Shown here one piece after another: positions 26,907 to 38,151 of a stretch of DNA of 64,000 bases. The notes beneath the pieces were generated by a model. The model made no database searches and had not been told where the DNA came from. It saw only the letters and a list, made by a program, of their open reading frames with translations. This stretch comes from Moniliella sp. 'wahieum' (Eukaryota; Basidiomycota; Moniliellomycetes; Moniliellales; Moniliellaceae): NCBI GenBank assembly GCA_003971905.1, contig RSEE01000062.1:1-64000 (forward strand), written 5' to 3'. Made by a program: the position numbers and the translations under genes. Positions within the stretch are counted from its first letter, which is position 1; every line of letters begins with the position of its first letter.

Positions 26907-27213
26907 ATGACCCGCGGCAACCAGCGTGAGCAGGACCGGGCCAAGGCGCAGAAGAAAGCCGCGGCGGGCAACAAGGGCAAGGCCAAGCAGTCCGCCACCT
27001 CGCTTGCCCAGCGCCGCGAGCAGGACGCGGAGATTATCCGTCAAAAGATGGCTGTAAGTCCGTCCGTCGCGCGCCCGGGTGCCCTGCTGCGACCCTGTTT
27101 GGCATCCTGACATCCTGGCATTCTCTCGACTGACACAGTACCTTCTTCTTCCAGGCTAAGGCTGCCCGGCCGCCGAAGGTGGGGAGGAGCCCAAGGCCAG
27201 AAAGGGAAAGTGA
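26907..27213 (+). CDS. SERF/4F5 small basic protein
   Basis: Exon 1 (26907-27053) encodes MTRGNQREQDRAKAQKKAAA and then QRREQDAEIIRQKMA. This is the 4F5/SERF signature, a short, lysine-rich, largely disordered RNA- and amyloid-modifying protein. An intron with donor GTAAGT (27054-27154) follows. Exon 2 should end GGEEPKARKGK at 27213, but a one-base discrepancy in its GCC-rich start puts it in another frame, probably again a lost base. The mature protein would be about 68 residues, normal for the family. It shares its promoter region with the divergent helicase gene. Confidence 0.8.
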
Positions 27214-27403
27214 ACTGGCATTTTCTGGGATTCTGGGCTCGATCCCGTTCTGGTTTCCATGCCGGGTTACGCTCTTCTCTCCCTCTGTTCCGTTATGCTC
27301 TGACCTTGTCGCCTCTCCTCGTATCGGCCCTCGTGCCTGGACGCTGGAACTGTCCATAACTGTCCATCGCAGTCCCTTTTGTATAGGATCGTGTTTCCCC
27401 TGG

Positions 27404-28172
27404 TCACATAGGCCTACATTCTGCAAAACCACCTTGCGCTCGCATTCTACGCTTGCTCTGTACGTTGTGGCATGGTAAACGTGTATTGTATGGTAAGGCG
27501 GTATACATGTCAGGTCTGACCGTTGACTTGAACTGCTCGGTTGAGATGTGCTTGGTCAGTTTGGTTTGGACTTCTTGGGCCAATTGCAGTGCATCGTCCG
27601 TGAAGCGCAAACAAACCGGTCCAGGTTGGGCGTCGCAGCTTGGCACCAGGCCTCGGCCAAAACGTTTTCGCATGCACTTCCTTCCACTGTCGAAAACGGT
27701 ACTGAGCGGATTAAACTCTGTCTTTGTTTGCGATGAAAAGTGGGTAGGAACCTGTTGCGTTGAAATGAGCGAGCTGTATATGCATGAGGCGACAGAGTAC
27801 ACCGCCAACACGCGTTTCCAGAAGCTCCAACCAAATTCTACCTCGTTCTCTGCGTAGAAGAGCAAGTTGGTGCTGCCGGACAGCGTGCGACGGCCGAGCC
27901 GGTCCAATCCATTCCCCCAGGTCTCGTCGCAGAAAGGGGGAATGGTACAACGAGCCAGGGCACGAGTCGAAGCGCCTAGCCGAGAAGGTGAGGACCAAAG
28001 CCAAGGCGGGCCAGATTGACAAGGGATGGATCATGCGCGAAAAGGAGCTGATCGCAAACAAACGCAGCAAGGGCGCACGTTTGCCTGTCCGTGCTTGCTG
28101 TGTCTTTAGTACATTGACCTGGTTGTACAGGTTCCCAAACATTCCAAGCACAGTGGTCGCCAGTGCAAGCAC
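27404..28172 (-). CDS. Putative membrane protein, unrecognised
   Basis: The minus strand contains a segment with LLFYAENEVEFGWSFWKRV directly followed by a hydrophobic stretch (LAVYSVASCIYSSLIS). This pairing vaguely recalls the start of small mitochondrial membrane proteins such as TMEM223. Upstream (28040-28170) lies another partly hydrophobic frame (VLALATTVLGMFGNLYNQVN). I cannot join them with confident introns and there is no clear start. The opposite strand is also open here (27784-28188), with a strongly basic helix around RLAEKVRTKAKAGQIDKG that could be a ribosomal-type protein. Which strand is coding is unresolved. Confidence 0.3.
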
Positions 28173-28233
28173 GCGTTTTAAGTTTTAAGCACGTCCCGAT
28201 ACCCCTTTGCTCGCCTTGGCCATGCATCAGTAT

Positions 28234-29437
28234 TCATGTATTCCCTTCGGGATTCCATGCCAGTGCCTGAAGTGCCATGGCGACCGCCCCTTCATAGGTG
28301 AGGCTGCCTCCGATAAAGCCGTGGCATGAACAAACGTGCAGTCGGGAATGCCAGTAACGCTGGCTATCACATCGTCTCTCAACCCCCGCCACGGCTTTGG
28401 CAGCGCTTTGCGACACGCAAAGCTCTCTGGTGACTCGGGTACGGCTTGTACGCGCCAGGGCCCTGTTCGTCCGGGTATAGCACATAGAGGATGGGCCGAT
28501 CCACAGCCAGAGCGCGCTCCCAATTGAACAGGTGCTGTTTCCACGGAGCCGCACAGGGCAGCACGATTACCTGTCCCTCGACACCGGGTACCTTGCTGGT
28601 GCGCGTCAACATGGCTTCATGTACCACGGCGCGTGCGGGAATCCAGGAATGCACCGTGTCTTCCACCATGTCCCAAAACTCTTGCCCGGCCATCGCGCTG
28701 GCCTGAGCAAACTTGGTGTCTAACTCGGCATCGGTCACCGCTTGGTTCCAGCGCGGGTTGAGCCGCTTAATGCGAGAAGAAAGGTCGGTGCGAATGGAAT
28801 AGCGGGAAGGCGGGTTGCTACGTGGGATTCCATTGTCAATCGCGTCAATGGATTGGACCACATCGTCGTAGAGCTTGATCCAAACTGTCTCCACCTCGAG
28901 TGGGGTCAGATGGGGAAAGTTGTGTGCGAGGATGTCTTGGCCAAAGTGTCTGGGAGTGTTTTCCATTTAGTTTTCACGGCGAAGAGGGGAGGGGGGGGGA
29001 GGACACGACGTACTTCCACACCAGGCCAGCCGAAGAGAGACGCACCGTATGGGCGGCGTCAAAGGTGGAGTCGAAGCTACGCTGGTGGTGGTCAAAGCGC
29101 AGGGTGGATGGATCGTACACGCCCCCCACGTCCAGGACGAGGGCTGCGCGATCCAGCAAGGCGGGGTCGCGGGTGCGGGTGAGGGCGAGGGAAGCAAAGC
29201 GTGGTGGCGGCGGACGAGGGCGACGGCGAGCGCCTCGTCGGCATGGAAGGAGCCGTTGTGCGTGGCCAGCTCGATGGGCGGGTGTGGCTGGGTGCGTAAA
29301 GCCGGCTGGGGCAGCCGCGGCGGGGCCGAGGTGGACGCGCAGCGGCGCGCGTGGCGGCCATCGCACGGCAGTCGCATGGGCATTCGCATTGGCAGTCGCA
29401 CGGGCATTCGCACTGGCAATGGGCTCGGCATTCGCAT
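28234..29437 (-). CDS. MYG1: MYG1 exonuclease family protein (UPF0160)
   Basis: MYG1 is a DHH-like 3'-5' RNA exonuclease of nucleus and mitochondria. Exon 1 carries the metal-site motifs THNGSFHADEALAVALVRR and FDHHQRSFD, plus LSSAGLVWK. An intron at 28951-29013 (donor GTACGT) joins VWK to HFGQDILAHNF. Exon 2 gives VWIKLYDDVVQSIDAIDNG, a second metal-site region, then FWDMVEDTVHSWIPARAVV, YVLYPDEQGPWRVQAVP, RKALPKPWRGLRDD, FVHATGFIGGSLTYEGA and ALAWNPEGNT. Length is about 380 residues. Two single-base frame changes occur in the last 250 bases. The N-terminus before THNGS is Arg- and Pro-rich (RLPCDGRHARRCAS) and may target mitochondria. Several in-frame ATGs exist because this part is an 18-base CATTCGCA(T/C)TGGCA repeat; I chose the first. 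Confidence 0.87.
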
Positions 29438-29772
29438 CGGCCTAACGCACAGGAAGCACACCCAGCACCCACCGCTAGACGGGCGGGAAGAATTTGAAAG
29501 TGGCAGATGGCGCACGTGCCGAACGTCCGCTGCTGCCCAGCGCCTGACGTAAGGCGCCAGCGCAGCCGAGGCGGACGCTGCCGACGCGTTTTGTCAGCGG
29601 ACGCGTGCTAGGGTTGGGGGCGCCAGCAGGGCGCTGGGCAGGCAGGCACTGTGGACCGCCGCGGCGGGGGACGAGTGAGCGAGGCAGAAGCGAGGCCAAG
29701 AGGCAGAAGCGAGGCCAAGAGGCAGAAGCGAGGGCGGCCGCTGTTCTTCTCACCCACCGCCGCTTGTTCGCC

Positions 29773-30236
29773 ATGGTTGCTACTACCCCCGTCTTCGGTG
29801 CGTCTTGCTGCTGCGCCCGATCTCCGCCAGTGGGTGGCAGGCAGCCCCAGCCGGCAGTCCTCCCTGCCGCCCCGCTCGGCTGCTGCTGCTGCTGCGCCCT
29901 GCCACCACGGCCCCGTCCCCGCATCCTACTGACTCTCCCTTTCGTCTGTCCCTCTCTCCGTCCCCCAGGCCGCGAAGTGTCCAAGCCGCTCCTTTCCGCC
30001 GGCATCCTCGGCCTACGGCGGGATCGCCTTCTTCATGAGCCGCCCCAAGGCCGGTACCGCCCCCGGCCCCACTGAGCCCGTCATCTCGGCCTCCAGCACG
30101 TGCGTATCTTCCCCCCCCGCGCTCCCGCCCTGCGCACATACTAACGTGAACGTGCGCGCAATAGTGAGGAGGAGGACTTTATCAAGAAGTTCGTCGCCGA
30201 CGCTGAGAGGCCGAGAAGGCAGCGGGCAAGCACTAA
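29773..30236 (+). CDS. ATP19: Mitochondrial F1Fo ATP synthase subunit k
   Basis: This small Fo subunit helps dimerise ATP synthase in the inner membrane. Three exons are supported: 29773-29797, 29969-30099 and 30165-30236, with donors GTGCGT and acceptors CAG and TAG. They give MVATTPVFGREVSKPLL, a short membrane segment with YGGIAFFMS, RPKAGTAPG, and the diagnostic tail SSTEEEDFIKKFVADAE followed by a Lys-rich end (EKAAGKH). Fungal Atp19 proteins share the MVAxYxIFGR start and EEEDFxxKF tail. Spliced length is about 75 residues against 68 in budding yeast. Exon 2 has a one-base change in the membrane segment and exon 3 an extra AG near 30206. It diverges from MYG1 with about 335 bases between starts, and both products are mitochondrial. 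Confidence 0.85.
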
Positions 30237-30489
30237 GTGTAAGTGTATACCGGCCTCACTAGGCTTCCCATCCCCTTGCCCTGGGCACCTCTCCGTAAGC
30301 AGCTCCCGCACGCCATCGCTTCCAACAGGGTTTGGCGTGGAGGGGCTGCCATTCGTAGCAGCGTAGCTCTGCTTTCTAGTGGACGAACATCGCGCAGGCA
30401 CATGGGACCACGTCCCACGGTCAAGCCAAGACCAGAGCAAACTGCTTTCGGACTGAGTCGGATGCGGGGTAGAGGATCTGGTCAGTCAA

Positions 30490-30930
30490 TCAATTTAGTG
30501 AGGAAACGTTGGCGGCATCATGTTGCATGTGGAGCAGGGCGCAGGTATATACTGGTGTATTGTCATGGGGGGTAGCCAAAAGGTCGAGGCACGCTACGGG
30601 TGACCGGAAAACGAAGCAAATTAAGCAGCACCCAAGGGCAGCCAGTGCGCCCCCAAGCGCAAGGAACCAGCTAACTGCCCCGTGGGCGCGGGGACAAGGC
30701 AGTCGTACGGGAGAGCCATGGTTCCATCCCCATCGTAAGGCGAGCAATCGGACCAAAGACCGTCCGTCGTGCCACGCCAATGGCTCATGCGCGGGCGAGA
30801 ATTGACCCAATCCGCTTCAAGGTCCGATTCCGGTTCATCAAAGCACGGGGGAGTGAAAGAACCCATCTGTCCTTTCGCATGCGACGAGACAGAGAGTTGG
30901 CCCTCTCGGCCCTCGTCAGGCAAGGTTGTT
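30490..30930 (-). CDS. Possible small membrane protein
   Basis: Two overlapping minus frames look partly coding. One carries a polar, Trp-rich segment (EADWVNSRPRMSHWRGTTDG) and the other a strong hydrophobic helix (WFLALGGALAALGCCLICFVF). A one-base shift between them would give a single-pass protein of about 130 residues. I recognise no family and see no convincing start or intron, so this may be chance. Confidence 0.25.
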
Positions 30931-32153
30931 TTCTCTCGGGAACCCAGACCGTTACAGCAGGTACCGGTGTATGCACGTATAGGCTTCAGAAGTTAAGGGG
31001 GGCGACGACCGGGTGGTAAGGCGTCGCGGCCTACGTACTACAGGGCATTGCAACCCCCTCGACACCGCTGGCGCCATTCTCTCCCTTCCGCGGACGAATC
31101 TCTTTTTGTGTGTTGGCTGATGTAGGGAGACAGTGAGAGAAGAGAACGCCGAGAGGGATGTCTGTCGATGATCAACCTCCCTCCTTCCGTAAGGCCCTGT
31201 TTGATTGACTTGTAGCGCTTACAGGGTGTATCGGGCGTGTGTACATGTGCGGAAGGAGTTGGTGGCAGCGTTTTGTGTGTGCCTGCTACTCGTACGGCGA
31301 TGCCTCTATCATACGGTAGGCTGTGACAATATGCATTACTTTAGCTTCAGGAAGAAGATTTGGGTAATGTTGAACGTTTTGAGGACGTTGAGGTCTACCC
31401 CGCAGGATGACTCTCATTCTTACGACTGTCTGTGGCCTGTGTCCCAACGGCACTTTGTCAAGCTTCAAGTCAAGTGAAGCTTCAGATCGACTTCAGACCT
31501 AATACAAGCTCCATCTGAAGCTTTCTTCAATTTGTTTTGTCCCTGTTTCGCAATGGGGGTCTGTGGTAGCGCCTGGCCCGTTGAACGTGTTGAACGCCAA
31601 TACGTTACTGTGGGTGTCGTTACCTTGTAGCGCTTTACACATCAGAGGATACTTCGGTTCCGGGAATAAGCGCTTCAGCGGTTAGCGCAGTGGCTATTAC
31701 GGCCGACCCCAACCCCAGGACAAGCAGCATGCGAATATTAACGACCCAGCAAATCAACTCCCACGCGACAGTGGCAATAATGCTCCTGCGCTCACTCTCG
31801 CCTCCTTCTGTCTGAGACGCGGGGGAAATGAAGACTTCCCTGGTGCGGCAGCATCTCAGCCCCGGCAGCCGGCAAATCCCGGGCCGTGGGGAAGCCAAAG
31901 CGGAAGACAGTATGCTCGTGCGTGCTGCTCTGTTTAATTGCTCCCACCCGTCCGTCACTTCGGTCCTCGGCAAGCCCCTGCGCGGGCCATCCTTGTCCAT
32001 GGAATCCCGTTAACCACGCGTCCGGGCGGGGAGGGGGTGGGATAAATACGTTGTCCACGCTGCCGGCCGCGCCTGTGTGCGTCTGCCGTGCATCTGCCTT
32101 CGCCTCCGCCGTCTCTGCCGATTGGTACCACCTGTTCGTTTCTGCTGCCAGGC
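30931..32153. other. Gene-poor stretch upstream of the acyl-CoA dehydrogenase
   Basis: It contains an AAGCTT-rich segment (31469-31523) and a 121-codon minus frame at 31635-32000 with one hydrophobic helix (MLLVLGLGSAVIATALT) near its end. That frame resembles no family I know and starts close to the divergent dehydrogenase gene. Nothing else is supported. Confidence 0.35.
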
Positions 32154-33572
32154 ATGCCTCTTCCCGCTGTTGCCCATGCGCTTGCCCGCACCGCCGCTCG
32201 CTCGGCTGGGCCCGCCGTCCGCCTGGCGCCCACGGCGGTGCGCGCCTTGACTTCCTCGGTGCCCGCGCACGAGTTTGACTCGCCGTTTGGCATCAACTCG
32301 CTCAACAAGTTTCCGAGGAGGAAGAGATGCTGCGCGACTCGATCCGCTCGTTTCCCAGGAGGTGATTGCACCCAAGGTGGCGGAGATGGACGAGAAGGAG
32401 CTGATGGACCCAGCCATCATCAAGGGCCTGTTTGAGAATGGCTTTATGGGCATCGAGACGGATCCGGACTATGGTGGAGCGGGATCGTCCTTTCGGCGAT
32501 CATTGTGATTGAGGGTACGTGCGTGCGATGGGTGGGGTTCTTTCCTTCCTGGCTTTGCTTTGCTTGCCTTGTCTTGCTTTGTCTTGTTTTTCGTGCTTTT
32601 TTGTTCTCTGTTTCTGTTTCTCCGTAGTATGCTAATCTGTTGTCCTTCCAGAGCTGGCCAAGGTGGACCCTTCTGTGTCGGTGTTGTGCGATGTGCATAA
32701 CACGTTGGTAGCAACGGTGATGCGCAAGTACGCCAACAAGGCCCTGCAGGACAAGTACTTACCTTTGCTGGCCGAGGGTACACTTGGCTCCTTTGCCCTG
32801 TCGGAGCCGTCGTCGGGGTCGGACGCGTTCGCGATGAAGACGTCGTACAAGAAGGACAAGGATGGCTCCTACATTCTCAACGGCAACAAGATGTGGATTA
32901 CCAATGCTGCCGAAGCAGGGTTCTTTATTATCTTTGCTCAGGGCGACCCGTCCAAGGGTACAAGGGCATCTCTGCCTTTGCCGTGGAGAAGGAGCAAGGA
33001 ATTGAGATTGCAAAAAAGGAGAAGAAACTGGGTATCAAGGCGTCGGCGACTTGCACGCTGAATTTGGACGATGTCCGGGTCCCAGCTGAGAACTTGATTG
33101 GCGAGGAGGGGAAAGGGTACAAGATTGCTATTGAGATCCTGAACGAAGGCCGGGTAGGCATTGGTGCCCAGATGCTGGGTCTGGCCAGGGGGCGTACGAG
33201 AAGGCTGTGCGGTATGCGCTGGAGCGCAACCAGTTTGGTCGCCCCGTCGCCTCGTTTCAAGGCATGCAGTTCCAGATGGCCGAGGTGGCGATGCAGATTG
33301 AGGCGTCGCGTGCGCTTGTGTACAATGCAGCACGGTTGAAGGAGGAAGGTCGACCGTTTGTGGAAGAAGCGGCGATTGCCAAGCTGTTTGCTGCTAACAC
33401 TGCGGAGCGTGCTTCGGCTCGCGCTGTCGAGTGGTGCGGCGGAATCGGGTTTACCCGCGAGATGGGCATTGAGAAATACCTCCGTGACTCGAAGATTGGC
33501 CAGATCTACGAGGGCACCCACAACATCATGCTCGAGACGATCTGGAAGCTCCAGGTGCGCAAGTTCAAGTAA
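32154..33572 (+). CDS. ACADSB: Short/branched-chain acyl-CoA dehydrogenase, mitochondrial
   Basis: This FAD enzyme oxidises 2-methylbutanoyl-CoA and short acyl-CoAs in the mitochondrial matrix. The ATG at 32154 begins an Arg/Ala-rich presequence without acids (LARTAARSAGPAVRLAP). Exon 1 ends at 32514 after FMGIETDPDYGGAGSSF. A 138-nt T-rich intron (donor GTACGT) runs 32515-32652. Exon 2 holds VDPSVSVLCDVHNTLV, the FAD/substrate motif FALSEPSSGSDAFAM, MWITNAAEAGFFIIFA, GIKASATCTLNLDDVRVPAE, ALERNQFGRPVASFQGMQF and the catalytic-base motif KIGQIYEGTHNIMLETIWK. Length is about 427 residues, normal for ACADSB. Frame changes near 32320-32360, 32490, 32960 and 33190 are single-base. Electrons would pass to ETF. 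Together with the thiolase upstream it suggests branched-chain amino acid breakdown. Confidence 0.9.
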
Positions 33573-36500
33573 ATGTAAATGCACAGCGATCAGTGTTGTC
33601 GCAAAGATCGTCTATCGCGTATATTGGTGGGATGAGACTTAGTTATGGCAGGGGCCGTGAAGGGCATGCATAACCACCCACAGGTCAATGGATGGCGAAA
33701 GGGTGTCACCTCTATTGAGGAATACACAGGCATGCAAATATCTGAACCACCAGTTAAGAGATGATCGATACTCCGCGCCGCTTGTGCACTGCTCGCGTTT
33801 TCTCCTTGCGAGTTCGTTGCGCCACCCACATACAGATCGCTGGGAGGTGGGAGAAAGGCCCGCTTGACGGAGGAATAAGCCCTGAAATAAGTCTGGCAAC
33901 TTCCTCATCACTAACACAACTCACTGGTGATAGCCCAGTTGTAATGGGGTGAAACGAAAGGGGACTCAATCCACGATCTATATAATAGACCAAAAGCAAC
34001 ATATGCTCCGTTTCACACAACGGAGTACATCGGTTTGTTCAACGTCGTTCAGACGAGCTAGCTTGTTAGTGATATCGATGCAATTCCGACAAGGGGGACA
34101 AAAGGGCGAGCGTAGGCGCTGGGCCCGGGGTCTGCAATCGCACAACGCGCTGCAGAACTAAAGGATGCGTATTCAACCGTTTAGAGGAGATGAAGGATGC
34201 CAATTCAAAAGAACCACAATACCCTCAATATCATGGGCTGATTGCTAACCGCTAACTGCTCTTCAGAAACCCATTCTATTTCCGTCACGTTTCATAGGTT
34301 CCAACCTGTGGCGCTTCTTCTCCGTTCACTACACTATCAATCATCGCGCCCGAGTCTTCCAATCTATAGACACTCATTTCTTGTCCTAGATGTTCTCATT
34401 CCTTTGCTGTGGCTTGTGGGTGCGTCTCCCCGGCATATATAGGTGTTCAATGTTAGAGAGAGGGAGAGGACGACGACAGCTTGCCAGGTGAATTTTCCAA
34501 CTTCGGGCCTACGTCATCTATCGCTCCCCTTGTTCTAGAGATCAACATAAATTGACACCCTTATTCTCTTGGTCCTCACCCGGTAGGCTATCTCCACCCG
34601 CCGGCATTGCTGATACCCCGTCCCAAAAGGCTACTGATACCATCGACGGTACTCGCATTATCAGTTATTAATAGTGACGCACAAAGAGGCCGCCCAACCG
34701 CAAGACACGTACAGAAAGGTCAGAACATATCCTGAGACGCTAATGACGAGCCGCAATGGCAAACTGAGAGGGAGAGAGGGGTGCACACGCATTTTGCCAA
34801 TGAACAGAGGCCACGTATATCCAACACACACCGTGAAATGTTCCTTTTTCGCGGACGATTAACATGAGAGCTAGGATACACGATGCACCCTCGATCTGTT
34901 TTTGACGCCGGTCTGGGCGCGCTGTTCGGTGACCGAGAGTAATACGGACGGTGAGCTATAGCGCCAAGAAAACAGATTTTGTATATTCTTGGTATCCCGC
35001 CCCCAGTGTCTGTGGTCCAGGCAGAACGAAGAGGGCACTGCCGAACCTCCCTATACCGTGATTCAAGCTCGCCCCAATTTCCCTGCTTCCTGTGTACACT
35101 TCGTCTCGTTCTTCCCTTTTTCCCTTTTGCTCTTTTTCTCTCATTACTGTAGATGGAGATGAAGAAGGAAGGGGACGGATCATATTCATTTTCTGAGAAG
35201 CGGGGACCAGGTGAGCTGAGTTTCATAGAGAGAAAGATGAAATCTGATCGAGAGCCCAGATCGGAGAATTTAAGCACCATGATGAACGTCGAGGGAGAAA
35301 TCAGGGTCTGCAGAACAACAAATCATCGCTCACATTATTGTCAGCGGGTGTAGCCAAGCTGGTGACTATATGTTTGTGACCAAATATGTTTGTGATCCTG
35401 TCTGATTCCGTGACACTCTTGTTCCTTGTCCGAGATGCCTCTTATTCCCTCTCAATACGAGTGGTCTTTCGTCACGCGTCACTCTCCCCCCCGTTTTTGA
35501 CTGTGGACCCTTTGGTTTCCCTCGTGTGGTAGCCCCGCCTGCAACATCAAACACAACCTCGGGACAGTGACATTGACATGCTACTTTTGGGACGTATCAT
35601 CATGCGGCACTGGGAGACGAAAAGCACACGTGCATACCGCGATAGAGACACGTGTAGGAAGTAGGCAACTCGAGAGGGACCACATGCTATAACAGGCCAC
35701 AACCTCGTGTTCAATACGTTCAACGTTCAACACGTTCACGACACATTTAGCCGCTTAGCGTGTGTTCAAGAACGTTCAATTCAATGGCCACTAGTCACTA
35801 GTCATGCAAGATCGCACCGCGTCTCGGTGAATTGCGTATATCTATCTATACATCGCGCATCTATTAACGCCCAGGAAGAGCTCAAAGAGCAGCAAATGGG
35901 AATGGTGGTCGATGGAGATCAAATTGCTAAGGCGGTGGCGAATCCAAGTCATCATGGAGTCGGAAACGCCACGTCAGAAAACATCACACGCGCATCACAT
36001 GATGTCACTCGGAAGTGACCTTGGCCATAAATGACCAGAGGTCAACAGCATCTTGGCTTCAAATCGCTCAAGACCCTAAGAATCCCGAACGGAGTAATAC
36101 CGATGAGTGTACTGAGGTACTGAAGCGTGGAGCCTGAAGTTAAAAGGCCACACGGGCTTGGCAAAAGCAATTTCAGGTACATATAACTAGAAACCTGAGG
36201 CTGAGGCCTGACGCTCAGCCTGACGCAACCATCTCGGTCCCCTTTCGTACCTTATTGTTCGCAATATGCATCATCTCCGACGTCCAGGTGCTCCGGCGTT
36301 CTGGCTGTCCACGCTTCGTCAATGTCACACGAGGAATGTCAACAGCAGAGAGCTAGGGACTTGATGCGAATGGACGCTGGGGTTCCGCAGGGCTTCGGAG
36401 GGTTTTCTTGGTTTAGTTGGAGGTTGGGGCAGTTAGGGCTTGGCAGACCGCAGACCGTCTCGGGTGCGTGCTTTACGTGGTTAGCTGCGCTTGAAGTTTA
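33573..36500. other. Gene-poor block, ~2.9 kb
   Basis: No conserved protein is recognisable. A 186-codon minus frame at 34720-35280 has no known motif and mixed composition. Short-word arrays include AACGTT-centred GTTCAACGTTCAA (35709-35740), CACTAGTCACTAGTCATGCA (about 35789) and CATCACATGATGTCA (about 35993). AT content is higher than in the gene regions. Confidence 0.45.
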
Positions 36501-38151
36501 CTGGGGCCGCCGGCGAGATTGCTGCGTGTGATGAAAACGTTCGACGTTAATCCAACTCTGACGGCCACCCGTAGAACTTGGCATGGACGACCTGCGGGGG
36601 CAGCTTGAAGAAAGGTACGTGAGACGGAAAGGCCTCGAGGAAGAAGTGACCTGGGGGATGTCGTCGGGGCCGTCGGGGCCGTCGGGGCTTGGCATCGGCG
36701 AGTGTGAGGGACTTAGGGTACTGAGTACTGTTTGCTGAATGAGAGCATGGTGGGCACTACTGAATGGCCCAGTGCATAGGCATAGGTATTTTTGCGAACA
36801 GGAAAGGCCAGGCGAAGAAAAGAAACATCGGTAGCTGGCCGATGGTGTGGCTGGCAGATGGCGTGGGCGAGTGCACTGCGGGATTCGGCAATCGATAATC
36901 GACAATCGGTAATCGAAATCCACGCTGCTCTGGCTGGATTCTAGCAGATCCTGATGCGAGAGCCGATGGATCTGGCCCTGTCTGGCCCGCCTGGCAGGCG
37001 TTGGTCGTCCATACGCCGAGGCGAGGCAGCCCCTTGTCCCTCCAGCACCGCAAGAGAGGTGCGACTCCAGGCACCTGGCCGCACTGATTTCGAGGTACCG
37101 CGCCCGCAGACACATGCCCTGCATCACGAACCCTAGGCCTGAGGCTGCCGCGGAGCCACAGGAGCTGGAAGAAAACACGATAAGGGCATGGGGGCAGTGT
37201 GAGAACCCCGAGTGCCGCTGCCGCGCCGCCCGCTGCTGCGCCAAGCTCCAGCTCCACGGCACAGAGTGGAATGCTGCAGTGGGCGCGAGTAGTGCAGGCA
37301 GGGCGGGCTTGTGCGGCAGGGCGGGCAGGGCGGGCAGCGCGGGCAGCGCGGGCAGCGCCACAGGGCGAGCGTCCGTTGGGCGCTGCCTCCGCAAGCGAAC
37401 CGGTCAGGGGGGTTGCTGGGGGCACGGCGGCTGCGTGCATGGCGTGGGCCTCGGCAGGCAGATGGCACTCCAGCCCAGGCACGGTGCGACTGTGAGATAT
37501 CGGCGGCTGGCGAGCGAGAATGGCTGCCGCTTGGCGCTGAGTGTGATGGAACGGGGGAGCGCAGCAGCAGCACACGCGAGCCGCTCGCCCTCGGGGAGGG
37601 CGTGCTGGTGCTGCGCATGCGCGCGCTGGGCGGTGGTGAGCGGTTCAGCACTAGGGAGCACTGAGTGCTCCGACTGAGCGCTGAGGCTCAGCTGCGGCGC
37701 TGCAGCAGGCGCCAGCAGGCTGCGGCGTGGTGCCGTCGGCGCGAGTGCCAAGAGTGCAGCAGCACTGGCGCCATGCAAGCTCGCGTTTGGCGCACGGGGG
37801 CACACTAAGGCGCGCTCGCCGACGAGGCCATGCCGCGGCGGCACGGGGGCAGTGCGAGTGCTGCTAGCATGCGTGCTGGTCCAGCGCAGCAACTCGGGCC
37901 AGGGGGGCGGTGGGCCCAGGGTCGCCCAGAGAGGCCTGGAGATGGACTGGGCTGGCCCCAAGAGTATATAGCAGCGTCTGCCGGCACGCCTTTTGCCTCC
38001 CTCCGATCGCTCCACCGCTGCTTGCCTCCTGTCTGCGCCCCACCACCGCTTGCCTGGCTGCCACCAGCATCTTCCTGCCCTTCTTCCCCACCCGCACCCG
38101 CCTCCTCCCCGTCTGTTGCTGGTGTTCGCCCAAGCGCAGCTGCGTGCCACC
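36501..38151. other. GC-rich region with 9-bp GGGCGGGCA/GCGCGGGCA repeat
   Basis: About 37309-37362 is a 9-base GC repeat that gives LPALPA or RAGRA runs in different frames. The rest is GC-rich, with long frames on both strands lacking motifs. A short minus frame ending near 36563 (HFFLEAFPSHVPFFKLPPQV) looks protein-like but has no start or upstream exon that I can identify. The last 170 bases are C-rich and precede the ATG of the SANT-like gene. Confidence 0.4.

Noticed and set aside
27784-28188. Plus-strand basic protein resembling a small mitoribosomal subunit
   Set aside because: The basic helix is suggestive, but no start, conserved motif order or splice site supports it, and it may be the complement of a hydrophobic minus-strand exon.
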